Below, piece by piece: positions 1 to 6,150 of a DNA stretch of 46,558 nt. The notes beneath the pieces were generated by a model that searched no databases, was not told the DNA's origin, and saw only the letters and a list, made by a program, of their open reading frames with translations. This stretch comes from Enterococcus lactis (GTDB lineage Bacteria > Bacillota > Bacilli > Lactobacillales > Enterococcaceae): contig NZ_BNJW01000023.1 of the NCBI RefSeq assembly GCF_015751045.1, positions 1 through 46,558 of the forward strand, in the 5' to 3' direction. The translations under genes and the position numbers were made by a program. Within the stretch, counting starts at the first letter, position 1. Every line of letters starts with the position of its first letter.

Positions 1-72
1 ATAACGAAGATAGTAGCCCACGGCTACAATAATCACATCCTGCTGAAATTGCTTTCCTTTAAAATGATTCAT
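1..72 (-). CDS. IS1216 transposase, N-terminal 24 residues (partial)
   Basis: Reading leftward, the frame gives MNHFKGKQFQQDVIIVAVGY and runs off the window. This matches the well-known N-terminus of the IS6-family transposase of IS1216, normally about 226 residues with a DDE catalytic core; none of the core is visible here. An AGGAGG at 80-85 sits 7 bases before the ATG at 70-72. A second ATG at 76-78 is too close to that ribosome binding site, so 72 is the chosen start. Confidence 0.92.
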   Translation of the reverse strand, partial: MNHFKGKQFQQDVIIVAVGYYLRY

Positions 73-146
73 CGTCATTCCTCCTGCTATCTTTTTCTAT
101 TATTCTACCTTATTTGATAGTAGATTTAAAACTTTGCAACAGAACC
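1..146 (-). mobile_element. IS1216 (IS6 family), 5' end only
   Basis: The terminal inverted repeat, read on the minus strand as GGTTCTGTTGCAAAGTTT, lies at 129-146. It is followed on that strand by the untranslated leader and the start of the IS1216 transposase, which leaves the window at base 1. The element therefore enters from the left and ends exactly at 146. IS1216 commonly drives cointegration and deletion in enterococcal plasmids, which may explain the patchwork to its right. Confidence 0.93.
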
Positions 147-221
147 TATATTTTCATGTACCAATATAATATTTAAGAAGTTTCCCATAGATATATTGGA
201 CTTCCTCTTTTAAAACACAAA

Positions 222-254
222 AATAAATACTACCTTATTTAGGTAGTATTTATT
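222..254. repeat. Outlying palindromic pair of TAGTA-type iterons
   Basis: Two 14 bp arms (AATAAATACTACCT and its complement) are separated by five bases. Each arm carries the GGTAGTATTTA motif that forms the large array at 2341-3345, here as an inverted pair. It could also work as a bidirectional terminator. Its position just inside the IS1216 end suggests it belongs to the plasmid backbone. Confidence 0.75.
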
Positions 255-549
255 AAAAGTTACGTCAATTTTGATTAAAAATATACTACTTGAACCTCTC
301 ATGAGTAAAGTCACGAAATTTTTGGGAATAGAGCGTACTTGATATCTTATTTTTTCACTAATAGCAGTGTCTCTTATTCACCAAGCGATCCCCGTAGTTC
401 CTACGGTTCTTAATTTTTCTCTAGACTAATGATTGTATCTTTAGACCTTCGGCCATAACATGGAGCAAAATAAAAAGGTACTAAGTCTTATATATCAATC
501 TTCGAGTAACCGACGGTTAACAACCATATCGAGCGGCATTAATCACCCA
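255..549. other. Gene-free stretch, no coding signal
   Basis: No open frame with a plausible ribosome binding site is visible on either strand. A half iteron (TACTAC) is present near 281, and short hairpins such as CCGTAG/CTACGG near 390-404 can be seen. The stretch looks like degenerated plasmid backbone, or the trailer of the toxin-antitoxin transcript that enters from the right. Confidence 0.5.
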
Positions 550-581
550 CCTGTAGAGGATGAGCGACTTTTGCCTAATTA
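550..581. repeat. 32 bp direct repeat, copy 1 (second copy at 1653-1684)
   Basis: This 32-base stretch, beginning CCTGTAGAGGATGAG and ending GCCTAATTA, matches 1653-1684 at 29 of 32 positions by eye. It lies just beyond the stop codon of the RelE/ParE-type toxin. The other copy abuts the broken 5' end of a second toxin gene, so the pair may mark a recombination junction between toxin-antitoxin loci. Confidence 0.7.
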
Positions 582-584
582 TTG

Positions 585-902
585 TTAAAAGCCTAGTTTC
601 ATTTGTTTAGATTGGAAAATACGTCCTACAAGTATCTCTTTTTTTTCATGGTCGATCCGATAAAATAAGGCATAGCTTTTGCCGATCACGATCCGATATG
701 TTGGGATATCCATTCCATAGATTTCGGAAACTTCCTCATGCATAGTTGGAAAATTTTTGGTTAGTTCTAAAGCCTTCTGGATCGCACCTACAAATCTTTT
801 TATGCTGGCTGGAGACAGAGCAAGCTCATTTTCCCATTCTTCTATTATCGTTTCAAGGCTGGTCTGGAAACTTTTAGAATAAACTAGCGTGTACTCTTTC
901 AT
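585..902 (-). CDS. RelE/ParE-family toxin of a type II toxin-antitoxin pair
   Basis: This 105-residue basic protein has the size and layout of the RelE/ParE toxin fold: an N-terminal strand, two helices (about residues 14-50) and C-terminal strands containing YRIVIGKSYALFYRID and ILVGRIF. RelE members cleave mRNA and ParE members poison gyrase; the sequence alone does not show which this is. The start codon follows the stop codon of the upstream antitoxin gene (903-1157) with no spacer, so the two are surely co-transcribed and translationally coupled, in antitoxin-first order. The gene is intact and is probably a plasmid maintenance factor. Confidence 0.8.
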   Translation of the reverse strand: MKEYTLVYSKSFQTSLETIIEEWENELALSPASIKRFVGAIQKALELTKNFPTMHEEVSEIYGMDIPTYRIVIGKSYALFYRIDHEKKEILVGRIFQSKQMKLGF

Positions 903-1157
903 CTATTCACTCCAGCCGTATTTTCCGAAAGCTTTTACCATTTCAATTTCTGAAACTGTTAAACCTTTCTCAAAGTCTTGGAAACTTTCTTCAATCAATT
1001 TGCGATCGTGTTCTTTTGCTATTTGAGTAGTATCTAATATGAATAAGTTGCCTTCTTGTTTGGCTTGGATAGTGTCTCCGCTTTTTAATCCAAGAGAGCT
1101 TGGAAGGATCACTCCCACGCTATTGCCGATCTTTCTAACCTTTAGTTCTTTTCCCAT
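903..1157 (-). CDS. AbrB/MazE-like antitoxin
   Basis: The 84-residue protein begins KELKVRKIGNSVGVILPSS, the swapped-hairpin SpoVT/AbrB signature (R-KIGNS-GVILP) of MazE-like antitoxins, at residues 3-21. The acidic C-terminal half (about 45-84) would wrap and neutralise the toxin encoded directly downstream. A GGAGTGTGATAAC stretch before the ATG supplies the ribosome binding site. A 16 bp palindrome overlaps the likely promoter, so the protein probably represses its own operon. The pairing of an AbrB-type antitoxin with a RelE/ParE-type toxin is less usual than MazE-MazF. Confidence 0.85.
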   Translation of the reverse strand: MGKELKVRKIGNSVGVILPSSLGLKSGDTIQAKQEGNLFILDTTQIAKEHDRKLIEESFQDFEKGLTVSEIEMVKAFGKYGWSE

Positions 1158-1190
1158 GTTATCACACTCCTTTTAGTTTTTGATGAATAA

Positions 1191-1220
1191 ATTATAACAT
1201 GTTATAACAACAATTGCCAA
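1191..1220 (-). promoter_or_regulatory. Antitoxin-toxin promoter with overlapping palindromic operator
   Basis: On the minus strand there is TTGGCA (1215-1220), an 18 base spacer and TATAAT (1191-1196). The perfect palindrome TTATAACATGTTATAA (1192-1207) covers the -10 box and part of the spacer. This is the usual arrangement for autorepression by an AbrB-like antitoxin. Confidence 0.75.
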
Positions 1221-1416
1221 CGGTGTTTCTTAAGGGATTCCACTCCATATTATTATTGGACAAAATAAGCCACTTAGAACGCTGAAAACATATACAAACG
1301 ATATCAAAATACGAGTGAACTACTCACCATACACTTCCGTTAACATCCATTTAAGTAGGTATTTTTATTATATATAGATTTAACATATGTCGGTCGGTTG
1401 ATTGATATAGCTAAAG

Positions 1417-1652
1417 TTATAACTCAACCGAAGCCGATTCATCTACACGAATAAAGTTGCGAGTGTTCTCGGCTAATTCATAAAAATTGTTATGTGTTCC
1501 ATATAGCAATACTGGAATAACTTTATTTTCTTGAATCTCATAAGCAACTCTATACACGGTGACCGCATACTTAAATCCATTAGACCAATTACCTGATAAA
1601 CCTCCAGTTTTTTGCTCTTACTTAAATGGATCAATGGCAATTTCATCACAAA
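1417..1652 (-). pseudogene. Remnant of a second RelE/ParE-like toxin gene
   Basis: The minus-strand frame from 1652 to the stop at 1417-1419 reads DEIAIDPFK, then a TAA stop at 1618-1620, then a long open stretch with GLSGNWSNGFKYAV, YRVAYEIQENKVIPVLLYG and THNNFYELAENTRNF. The pattern (Y-RVAYEI-----IPVLLYGTH--FY) resembles the C-terminal two-thirds of RelE/ParE-type toxins. There is no start codon. The 5' part is missing exactly where the 32 bp direct repeat (1653-1684) begins. It is therefore both truncated and interrupted, and no cognate antitoxin gene is visible. Confidence 0.65.
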
Positions 1653-1684
1653 CCTATAGAGGATGAGTGACTTCTGCCTAATTA
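1653..1684. repeat. 32 bp direct repeat, copy 2 (first copy at 550-581)
   Basis: Near-identical to 550-581, with three mismatches. It directly abuts the truncated end of the toxin remnant and so probably marks a rearrangement breakpoint. Confidence 0.7.
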
Positions 1685-1769
1685 CGTTAAAAAATATTGA
1701 AAGTAACTCTATTTAGCAAAAAATATCTAGAATTTCATTTCCTCAAAACTGATCGATATTGTATCTAAA

Positions 1770-1802
1770 AATATATACTACCTAAAATAGGTAGTATATA
1801 TT
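1770..1802. repeat. Outlying palindromic pair of TAGTA-type iterons
   Basis: Fifteen-base arms AATATATACTACCTA and its complement are separated by AAA. It has the same iteron core, GGTAGTATATA, as the main array at 2341-3345 and lies upstream of the Fst-type toxin gene. Confidence 0.75.
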
Positions 1803-1880
1803 AAAATATGTGCTTTTGTTAGAAAAATCAATACATAAATTATCATATCTGTATATGTCATTTAGGTATTTCAGTTATGT

Positions 1881-1886
1881 TATAAT
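1881..1886 (+). promoter_or_regulatory. -10 box of the Fst-type toxin mRNA (RNA I-like)
   Basis: A perfect TATAAT lies 54 bases before the toxin ATG. The leader between them contains CCCC (1904-1907) and the GGGG just before the ribosome binding site (1923-1926). These can pair into a 5' structure like the one that restrains translation of fst in the pAD1 par system. Confidence 0.6.
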
Positions 1887-1933
1887 AGTTTTGCTGTCTG
1901 CTACCCCGGCCTAATCTGTCAAGGGGAGGAGGA

Positions 1934-1955
1934 GATATAATGAAATACCTTTTTG
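1934..1955 (+). repeat. Direct repeat DRa of the type I toxin-antitoxin module
   Basis: This 22-base segment spans the toxin ATG and matches 2119-2140 except for one base. In the pAD1 par paradigm the antisense RNA pairs with the toxin mRNA at these repeats and blocks its translation. Confidence 0.8.
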
Positions 1956-2059
1956 ATTTTGTTTTTGCAATCAAGCCATTTGCAGAGGTAACTGCACACT
2001 ACATCTGCAAGTGGCTTGATTGCAAAATTGCCAAAAAAGACAGTAAGCCTACCCGTTAA
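1940..2059 (+). CDS. Fst-family type I toxin, 39 residues
   Basis: The ATG at 1940 follows GGGGAGGAGGAG (1923-1934) and opens a 39-codon frame: MKYLFDFVFAIKPFAEVTAH, then a KWLD motif, then a basic tail ending DSKPTR. Fst-type toxins are short membrane peptides with one hydrophobic segment, a conserved W near its end and a charged tail. The peptide fits that plan but is unusually rich in Cys (two) and has a Pro in the membrane segment. The locus layout is decisive: a convergent antisense promoter, a shared bidirectional terminator and two direct repeats covering the toxin start and the antisense 5' end, as in pAD1 par. It probably acts in post-segregational killing. Confidence 0.82.
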   Translation: MKYLFDFVFAIKPFAEVTAHYICKWLDCKIAKKDSKPTR

Positions 2060-2083
2060 TTCTATAATATAGAAACGTAAAAA

Positions 2084-2115
2084 AAACCCCATCAGCCTGC
2101 ACGCTGATGGGGTTT
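2084..2115. terminator. Bidirectional terminator shared by toxin mRNA and antisense RNA
   Basis: A perfect 13 bp stem (AAACCCCATCAGC with its complement GCTGATGGGGTTT) has a six-base loop. A-rich sequence on the left and Ts on the right let it stop transcription from both sides. Confidence 0.9.
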
Positions 2116-2118
2116 GGT

Positions 2119-2140
2119 GATATAATGAAATACCTCTTTG
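2119..2140 (-). repeat. Direct repeat DRb of the type I toxin-antitoxin module
   Basis: Partner of the repeat at 1934-1955, with one mismatch. It lies in the 5' half of the predicted antisense RNA. Confidence 0.8.
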
Positions 2141-2149
2141 TTACTCATA

Positions 2150-2177
2150 ATTATACCATAATTAGTCACGAATGCAA
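2150..2177 (-). promoter_or_regulatory. Promoter of the antisense antitoxin RNA
   Basis: Minus strand TTGCAT (2172-2177) and TATAAT (2150-2155) with 16 bases between them. This near-consensus promoter is stronger than the toxin promoter, as expected for an excess of antitoxin RNA. Confidence 0.75.
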
Positions 2178-2194
2178 CCAATAGAAAAAAATAC

Positions 2195-2287
2195 TTAGAA
2201 CGGTAGATCATCGCTAATAACAATGCATTGTCCACCAAATGGATTTTGTGAAGCATTAAATACATTGTTATTAATTGTCGCTGCTTT
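2195..2287 (-). pseudogene. C-terminal remnant of a single-stranded DNA-binding protein gene
   Basis: The minus-strand frame ending at the TAA at 2195-2197 reads [10 protein letters not shown], then ISDDLPF and stop. This is the disordered acidic tail of SSB, and it is almost the same as the tail of the intact ssb at 41839-42324 ([18 protein letters not shown]). The OB-fold part is missing; sequence upstream of 2287 is not SSB-like. It shows that an earlier plasmid segment carried its own ssb in the opposite orientation. Confidence 0.8.
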
Positions 2288-2340
2288 TAACTAGGCCTCT
2301 CCCCTTCTATTATAAAAGAAGATATATATTATTTCTTAAT

Positions 2341-3345
2341 TACCTACTACCTTAAACCAAAATTTAAGTACTACCTAATTTAAGTAGTACTTAAATAATC
2401 TAAAAAATAGTTATCCCAATTGTTATGCTTTTATAATACGATTATTTGTAACAAAATGAATATTATATAATTAAGCACTACCATATTTAGGTAGTGTTTA
2501 ATTATTAGCAAAACAAAAAATATTTATTCTATTCTCTTAACTTCAACTAAGTTATGCTGCACACCTTTATATAAATCATATGCAACTCATTAGCTAGACA
2601 AACTACAAGCATGTAGTTTTATCTGTTAATTATGTACTACCTAAATAAATTAGTTTATAATTAACAAGTATATATATTTAAAAATTTAAGATTAATTTTT
2701 TTATGACTTGTACAAATTTATCTGATATTCTCTTATTAAGAACTACCTAATTTGGGTAGTTCTTATTTTTTACATTTTAAGTAGTATTTAATTGCAATTT
2801 GGTAGTATTTTTTTATTATCTTATTCCTAGAACGGTAGTACTTAATATAAATATAGGTAGTATCTAATTTAAGTATTAATGGTAGTATCTAATTTAACAG
2901 GTAGTATGTAACTACTTTAAAGTAATTTTTTTCAGATTAACACAGTAGTATCTTATTAAATAAGTTAATTTTAATGGTAGTACATAATTATTATATATAT
3001 CTGACATTGGTAGTACTTATTGTATTTTTTAGTAGTATATAATCTATTGTTTTCTAGCCTAAAGCCTTGTCTTATAAGAATAATATAATATATACTACTG
3101 AAATAAGGTAGTATATATCACTAGTAATGGTAGTATGTTTTATATGCATAAGGTAGTTCTTAATTTATTTTTTGTTTTGACACTGGTAGTACTTAATTAT
3201 CTTTAATTTTAAAACTAAATTTTATTCATACGTTCTTCTGGTAGTATTTAATTATAAATAATATTTATTTAAAGTAGTTCTTAATGACTTTAAAGGTAGT
3301 ACATAATTCATTTTATTTCTGATTTTAGGTAGTATTTAATTAAAA
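2341..3345. repeat. Large TAGTA-type iteron array upstream of repA
   Basis: Copies of a motif close to GGTAGTAYNTAATT recur through about 1 kb. By eye there are about 21 in the forward direction (for example near 2780, 2833, 2854, 2879, 3008, 3185, 3240, 3295 and 3329) and about seven inverted, mostly on the left as facing pairs (2371/2385, 2477/2490, 2744/2756). The DNA between copies is almost pure A/T with irregular spacing. Enterococcal RepA_N plasmids such as pAD1 carry TAGTA-type iterons between repA and the divergent repBC partition genes. No repB/ParA or repC homologue is present here, so the array appears orphaned, or serves RepA or a chromosomal factor. Confidence 0.85.
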
Positions 3346-3446
3346 AACAGTTTTAATGCGTTTGCATTTTTTATTTATCTTTGCTATTTTCGAAAAGAGT
3401 AGGTAATTTTACATAAATAAAACAACGTGAAAGTAGAGGATCTACA

Positions 3447-4487
3447 ATGACTGATTTTAATTTTTTTAAGGCGGATAGAGTTTACAACGAATTATTTTAT
3501 CAATTTCCAAAAGTCTTTATTGTTTCTGACGAATACAAAAAAATGAAAGATTCAACTAAGATTGCCTATATGCTTTTAAAAGCAAGATTAGAGATCGCAA
3601 TCAGCAAACGGCAAATCGATGAAGAAGGTAATGTTTATTTTACTTATACGACAAATGAACTATGTAGCGTATTAAACTGCCAAAAACAAAAAGCGATAGC
3701 AATCAAAAAAGAGTTGGAATCCTTTGGTTTATTATTACAAAAGCAGATGGGATTTAACAAACAGTTAGGGAAAAATAATCCTAATAGACTATATCTAGCA
3801 GAATTAAAAGTCTCAGAAAATGATATCTACTTACTCGAAAAATTTGATAGAGAGAATAGGGAAAACGTTGATAAATCAGAGGGTATGAAAATCATACCCA
3901 CCCTCGACGAAAAATCAGACGCTGAATCCCTTGGGGCTCAAGAGGGTATGAAAATCATACCGTGCCAAAACGTTGATAAATCAGAGGGTATGAAAATCAT
4001 ACCAGAACTTAATAATAATATATTAGACACTAATAGACACAATATAGACACTGAAAAAGACCGCCTACAAGATCAATTGTTGTTAGACAATTTTGAGACA
4101 ATTATGACAAACGACAGCATTGCTACGTTTGTCCCTGAACGAGTATTAAATTTGATAAAAACATTTTCTTCAAGTTACAGTGAAGCTCAAAAAACCGTCC
4201 AGACTATTCATAATGCAAAGAAAAAAGCTGAAATAGAAAGTGGTATTTCGATAGTTTTTGAAGAACTCGATAGTTATTATGTCAATGCAGAACAAGAATT
4301 ATACACGACACTGTTAAAAGCCTATCAAAAATTAAAAACCGAAAAAGTCGAAAATATCCAGAACCTGATTTTTGTCTATGTAAAAAATTGGTTTATCGAA
4401 AAACCAATAGCTGCTAAAGTATCAAGTGAAAAACGTTTGAATTATGAAAGCTCCCCAAGCACTATTACGAAAGACTGGTTAGAGTGA
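3447..4487 (+). CDS. repA: RepA_N-family replication initiator
   Basis: This 346-residue protein has the RepA_N N-terminal domain (about 1-115): FFKADRVYNELFYQFPK, STKIAYMLLKARLEIAISKR and a winged-helix-like segment (YTTNELCSVLNCQKQKAI). Such initiators bind iterons and start theta replication of low-GC Gram-positive plasmids. The middle (about 140-190) holds three copies of SEGMKIIP encoded by near-identical DNA, the usual in-gene origin of this family. The C-terminal part is helical and host-specific in other members. AGAGGA lies seven bases before the ATG. The gene is the only initiator in the window and appears intact. Confidence 0.9.
   Translation: MTDFNFFKADRVYNELFYQFPKVFIVSDEYKKMKDSTKIAYMLLKARLEIAISKRQIDEEGNVYFTYTTNELCSVLNCQKQKAIAIKKELESFGLLLQKQMGFNKQLGKNNPNRLYLAELKVSENDIYLLEKFDRENRENVDKSEGMKIIPTLDEKSDAESLGAQEGMKIIPCQNVDKSEGMKIIPELNNNILDTNRHNIDTEKDRLQDQLLLDNFETIMTNDSIATFVPERVLNLIKTFSSSYSEAQKTVQTIHNAKKKAEIESGISIVFEELDSYYVNAEQELYTTLLKAYQKLKTEKVENIQNLIFVYVKNWFIEKPIAAKVSSEKRLNYESSPSTITKDWLE
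3878..4003 (+). repeat. Three phased iterons inside repA (probable oriV core)
   Basis: An identical 21-base unit occurs at 3878-3898, 3941-3961 and 3983-4003. Starts are 63 and 42 bp apart, exact multiples of 21 and so on the same helical face. Each unit contains GGTATGA-AAA-TCATACC, an inverted repeat suited to a dimeric binding site. Copies 1 and 3 are also preceded by the same CGTTGATAAATC stretch. RepA_N plasmids place their origin inside repA at this position. Confidence 0.85.
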
Positions 4488-4860
4488 AACTTTACTGACA
4501 AAGTGATTGTTGCTTCATGGAGTAACATTAAAATTAAAAATTTTTTATTATTCTAATTATATTACGAATATTACAAAATAATAGCTATTTTAATAGAATT
4601 TATAAGTTAAAATATTATGATAAAAATCACAAACGTAGCCTTTTACGTCATAAGTGTTAAAAGAAATAATTAATTTCAAATATAGAAAAGGGAACGTATG
4701 TTTGCATACTCCTTTTTTTTGAGTTATAATAATACGCGAAGAGAGATAATTTCATTATTTAAACAAGCTAAAAATCTTGATATTACTTCTTTTCAGGCAA
4801 TACGAATATTATTCGCTTACATTTTTTTGTATAAATTTAATTGTCTGCTATGCCTGTGAT
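4488..4860. other. AT-rich spacer after repA, no gene seen
   Basis: No credible coding frame. The only clear element is the terminator-like hairpin at 4686-4720. A few bases before 4861 begins the inverted-repeat-bounded block described separately. Confidence 0.5.
4686..4720 (+). terminator. Rho-independent terminator downstream of repA
   Basis: An interrupted stem (AAAGG/CCTTT outside, GTATG/CATAC inside) is followed by eight Ts. Its core GGGAACGTATGTTTG closely resembles the 5' half of the terminator at 5184-5220 (GGGAACGCATGTTTG), which suggests a common ancestor. Confidence 0.75.
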
Positions 4861-5055
4861 GAATTGATTTTCGTTCTGCACTTTTGGACGATAAATTTGG
4901 ACAATTGAAAATACAAAAAAAAGAAAGGCGGTATGAACTCGGAAGGCTGGTAATCTTCGTCAGCGTTCATACACGGCATTAAGATTTGGCCCTTAATGCG
5001 TTAACCTTTCAGTGTTACGGTATTACCCGCAACGGATTTAGTATAACAGATATTC

Positions 5056-5073
5056 AAAAGTGATACCACTTTT
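5056..5073. promoter_or_regulatory. AAAAGTGAT-type palindrome, distant copy of the 45 kb operators
   Basis: AAAAGTGATACCACTTTT is a palindrome with one mismatched centre pair. It matches the operator core at 44998-45019 and 44970-44985. It lies in the middle of structured block 1, almost 40 kb from the other two copies in this linear window. Confidence 0.55.
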
Positions 5074-5183
5074 TTTGGCTGTGTTAAGGTTAAAAATACG
5101 TGATATTACGATGAATCTATGCCTAAGCATAATGTTATAAAAATGTCCGTGTGGCTCTTTGCCGTATGACGAACGCTGAAATT

Positions 5184-5220
5184 AGAGGGAACGCATGTTT
5201 GGATGCGTTCCCTCTTTTTT
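5184..5220 (+). terminator. Strong terminator ending structured block 1
   Basis: AGAGGGAACGCAT (5184-5196) pairs perfectly with 5203-5215 around a six-base loop and is followed by a T-run. It lies about 90 bases before the gene at 5312 and would stop reading into it unless prevented. Confidence 0.9.
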
Positions 5221-5311
5221 GTTTGTCATGAACGAAAATCAATTCTCTATTTTTGAAAAATAACAAGAAAAACTTGTTAAAAATATTTAAAGAAATTGGG
5301 TGGTTTATTTT

Positions 5312-5644
5312 ATGTCATATACAGGAATTTTGAGTCTCAAAGATATTTGTCACTACGGTAAACGGTGTACCGCTACAGAGAAAATCACGAAGAAACTATC
5401 AACTGGCCAAAGTAAAACCGTTGTGCAGTGTAAGAAATATATAATCCAGAAAGACAAAGTCTCAGAGGAAATGATTTATTACATTGGGAAACAAAAGCAA
5501 ATAATTTTAAAAGATCCTATCCCCTTAAAAGAGCTATATCCAACAATCAAACATGTTTATGACCAAAACGGTGTACTGATTGGTCGAAGAAAAAATGGAG
5601 TCTTGCGTTGTACCGCAAAAGGGATGGGGCGTTTGATCAGCTGA
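5312..5644 (+). CDS. Hypothetical protein between two structured blocks
   Basis: The 110-residue protein begins MSYTGILSLKDICHYGKRCT and is basic, with three Cys in its first half and a short hydrophilic C-terminus ending GMGRLIS. I recognise no family. The ATG at 5312 has GGGTGG eight bases before it; a GTG at 5300 in the same frame is less well placed. It is the only gene between the two inverted-repeat-bounded blocks (4861-5245 and 5666-6184), so it may work with them or be their mobile partner. No membrane segment or catalytic motif is evident. Codon use looks like that of its neighbours. Confidence 0.6.
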   Translation: MSYTGILSLKDICHYGKRCTATEKITKKLSTGQSKTVVQCKKYIIQKDKVSEEMIYYIGKQKQIILKDPIPLKELYPTIKHVYDQNGVLIGRRKNGVLRCTAKGMGRLIS

Positions 5645-5689
5645 ATTGATCATTCTCATAACTTGTATTTTATCGTTTTTCGCTTGCTT

Positions 5690-6150
5690 GAAAATATTGT
5701 CGAGACTTCTAAAGGAACTTAGAGTCACTAGAAAAATAAGGAGTAGACTTGATCTATCAACAATTCCCTTCGGGGAGTGACGGGGTAGGTTTTAACGATT
5801 GGTAACGTAAAAAATTGGTCAATCGAGTAAATGCGCTTGTTTGGATAGTGGTGAAATGAATTTGTGTAAATAATAAGCGCAGAGTAAACAAGAGGGAATT
5901 TAGAAGTTAGACAAGTTAGAATAGCGTCTAGATTAATCATGAGCAGCTACTAAGGGATCTAGACTTTAACGCAAACTCATGGAATAAGGAGTAGGTCTTC
6001 TCGTAATGGGGAGGACGCACAAGAAATTGTGTCGTGTGCTGCAGTACATGTAGATACTTGCGAGGACGTTGATTATTGGATCAATCGAGCATTTACCGCT
6101 GTCTACTAGGGTTTCTCGTTTCGGACGCCATAAACGAGTCGAAATTTTTT
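5690..6150 (+). ncRNA. Candidate large structured non-coding RNA (block 2)
   Basis: No convincing coding frame, but strong RNA-like structure. There is a UUCG-capped hairpin TCCC-TTCG-GGGA near 5767, TGCGCTT/AAGCGCA (about 5837 with 5875), GTCTAGAT/ATCTAGAC (about 5925 with 5959), and the GAAA-capped hairpin CACAA-GAAA-TTGTG near 6017. A long-range pairing AGTAGAC (about 5742) with GTCTACT (about 6101) is also possible. Stable tetraloops, long-range closing pairs and a terminator are typical of large ornate bacterial RNAs such as ROOL or GOLLD, which occur on phage and plasmid DNA. I cannot confirm that it belongs to either family. Confidence 0.5.
6115..6150 (+). terminator. Terminator ending structured block 2
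   Basis: CTCGTTT (6115-6121) pairs with AAACGAG (6132-6138) and is followed after a few bases by six Ts at 6145-6150. The spacing to the T-run is longer than ideal. Confidence 0.65.

Larger units (their letters stand above)
2079..2143 (-). ncRNA. Antisense antitoxin RNA (RNA II-like) of the Fst module
   Basis: A minus-strand promoter (TTGCAT at 2172-2177, 16 bases, TATAAT at 2150-2155) should start a short RNA near 2143. It would read through the repeat at 2119-2140 and stop at the shared hairpin at 2084-2115, whose left A-run becomes the U-tract. The predicted RNA is about 65 nt, the size of RNA II of pAD1. It complements the toxin mRNA at the terminator and at both repeats. The ends are estimates. 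Confidence 0.78.
4920..5220 (+). ncRNA. Candidate structured non-coding RNA (block 1)
   Basis: This region has no long frame but many mutually consistent stems: GTATGAAC/GTTCATAC (4931-4938 with 4964-4971), GCATTAAG/CTTAATGC (from 4976), TTAACCTT (from about 5000) with AAGGTTAA (from about 5085), hairpin TATGC-CTAA-GCATA (near 5120), and a long-range stem CAGCGTTC (4961-4968) with GAACGCTG (5171-5178). Some stems are alternatives to each other. It ends in a perfect 13 bp terminator. A tiny frame MNSEGW (4933-4953) follows GAAAGGCGG, so it might instead be a leader-peptide attenuator for the gene at 5312. No known RNA family was recognised. Confidence 0.5.
4861..5245. repeat. 16 bp inverted repeat bounding a 353 bp structured block
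   Basis: GAATTGATTTTCGTTC at 4861-4876 is exactly mirrored at 5230-5245. The right arm lies beyond the terminator at 5184-5220, so a transcript ending there would not include it. The repeat therefore makes most sense as a DNA feature, such as element ends or protein sites. A second block with its own 17 bp repeat follows at 5666-6184. Confidence 0.8.

Noticed and set aside
2341..3345. Repeat array considered as a CRISPR.
   Set aside because: Units are only about 14 bp, irregularly spaced and in both orientations, with AT-rich gaps; no cas genes. It fits plasmid iterons.
5534..5940. Two minus-strand frames of 64 and 70 codons over the end of the 5312 gene and structured block 2.
   Set aside because: No ribosome binding site and low-complexity translation; the stretch is better explained as structured RNA.
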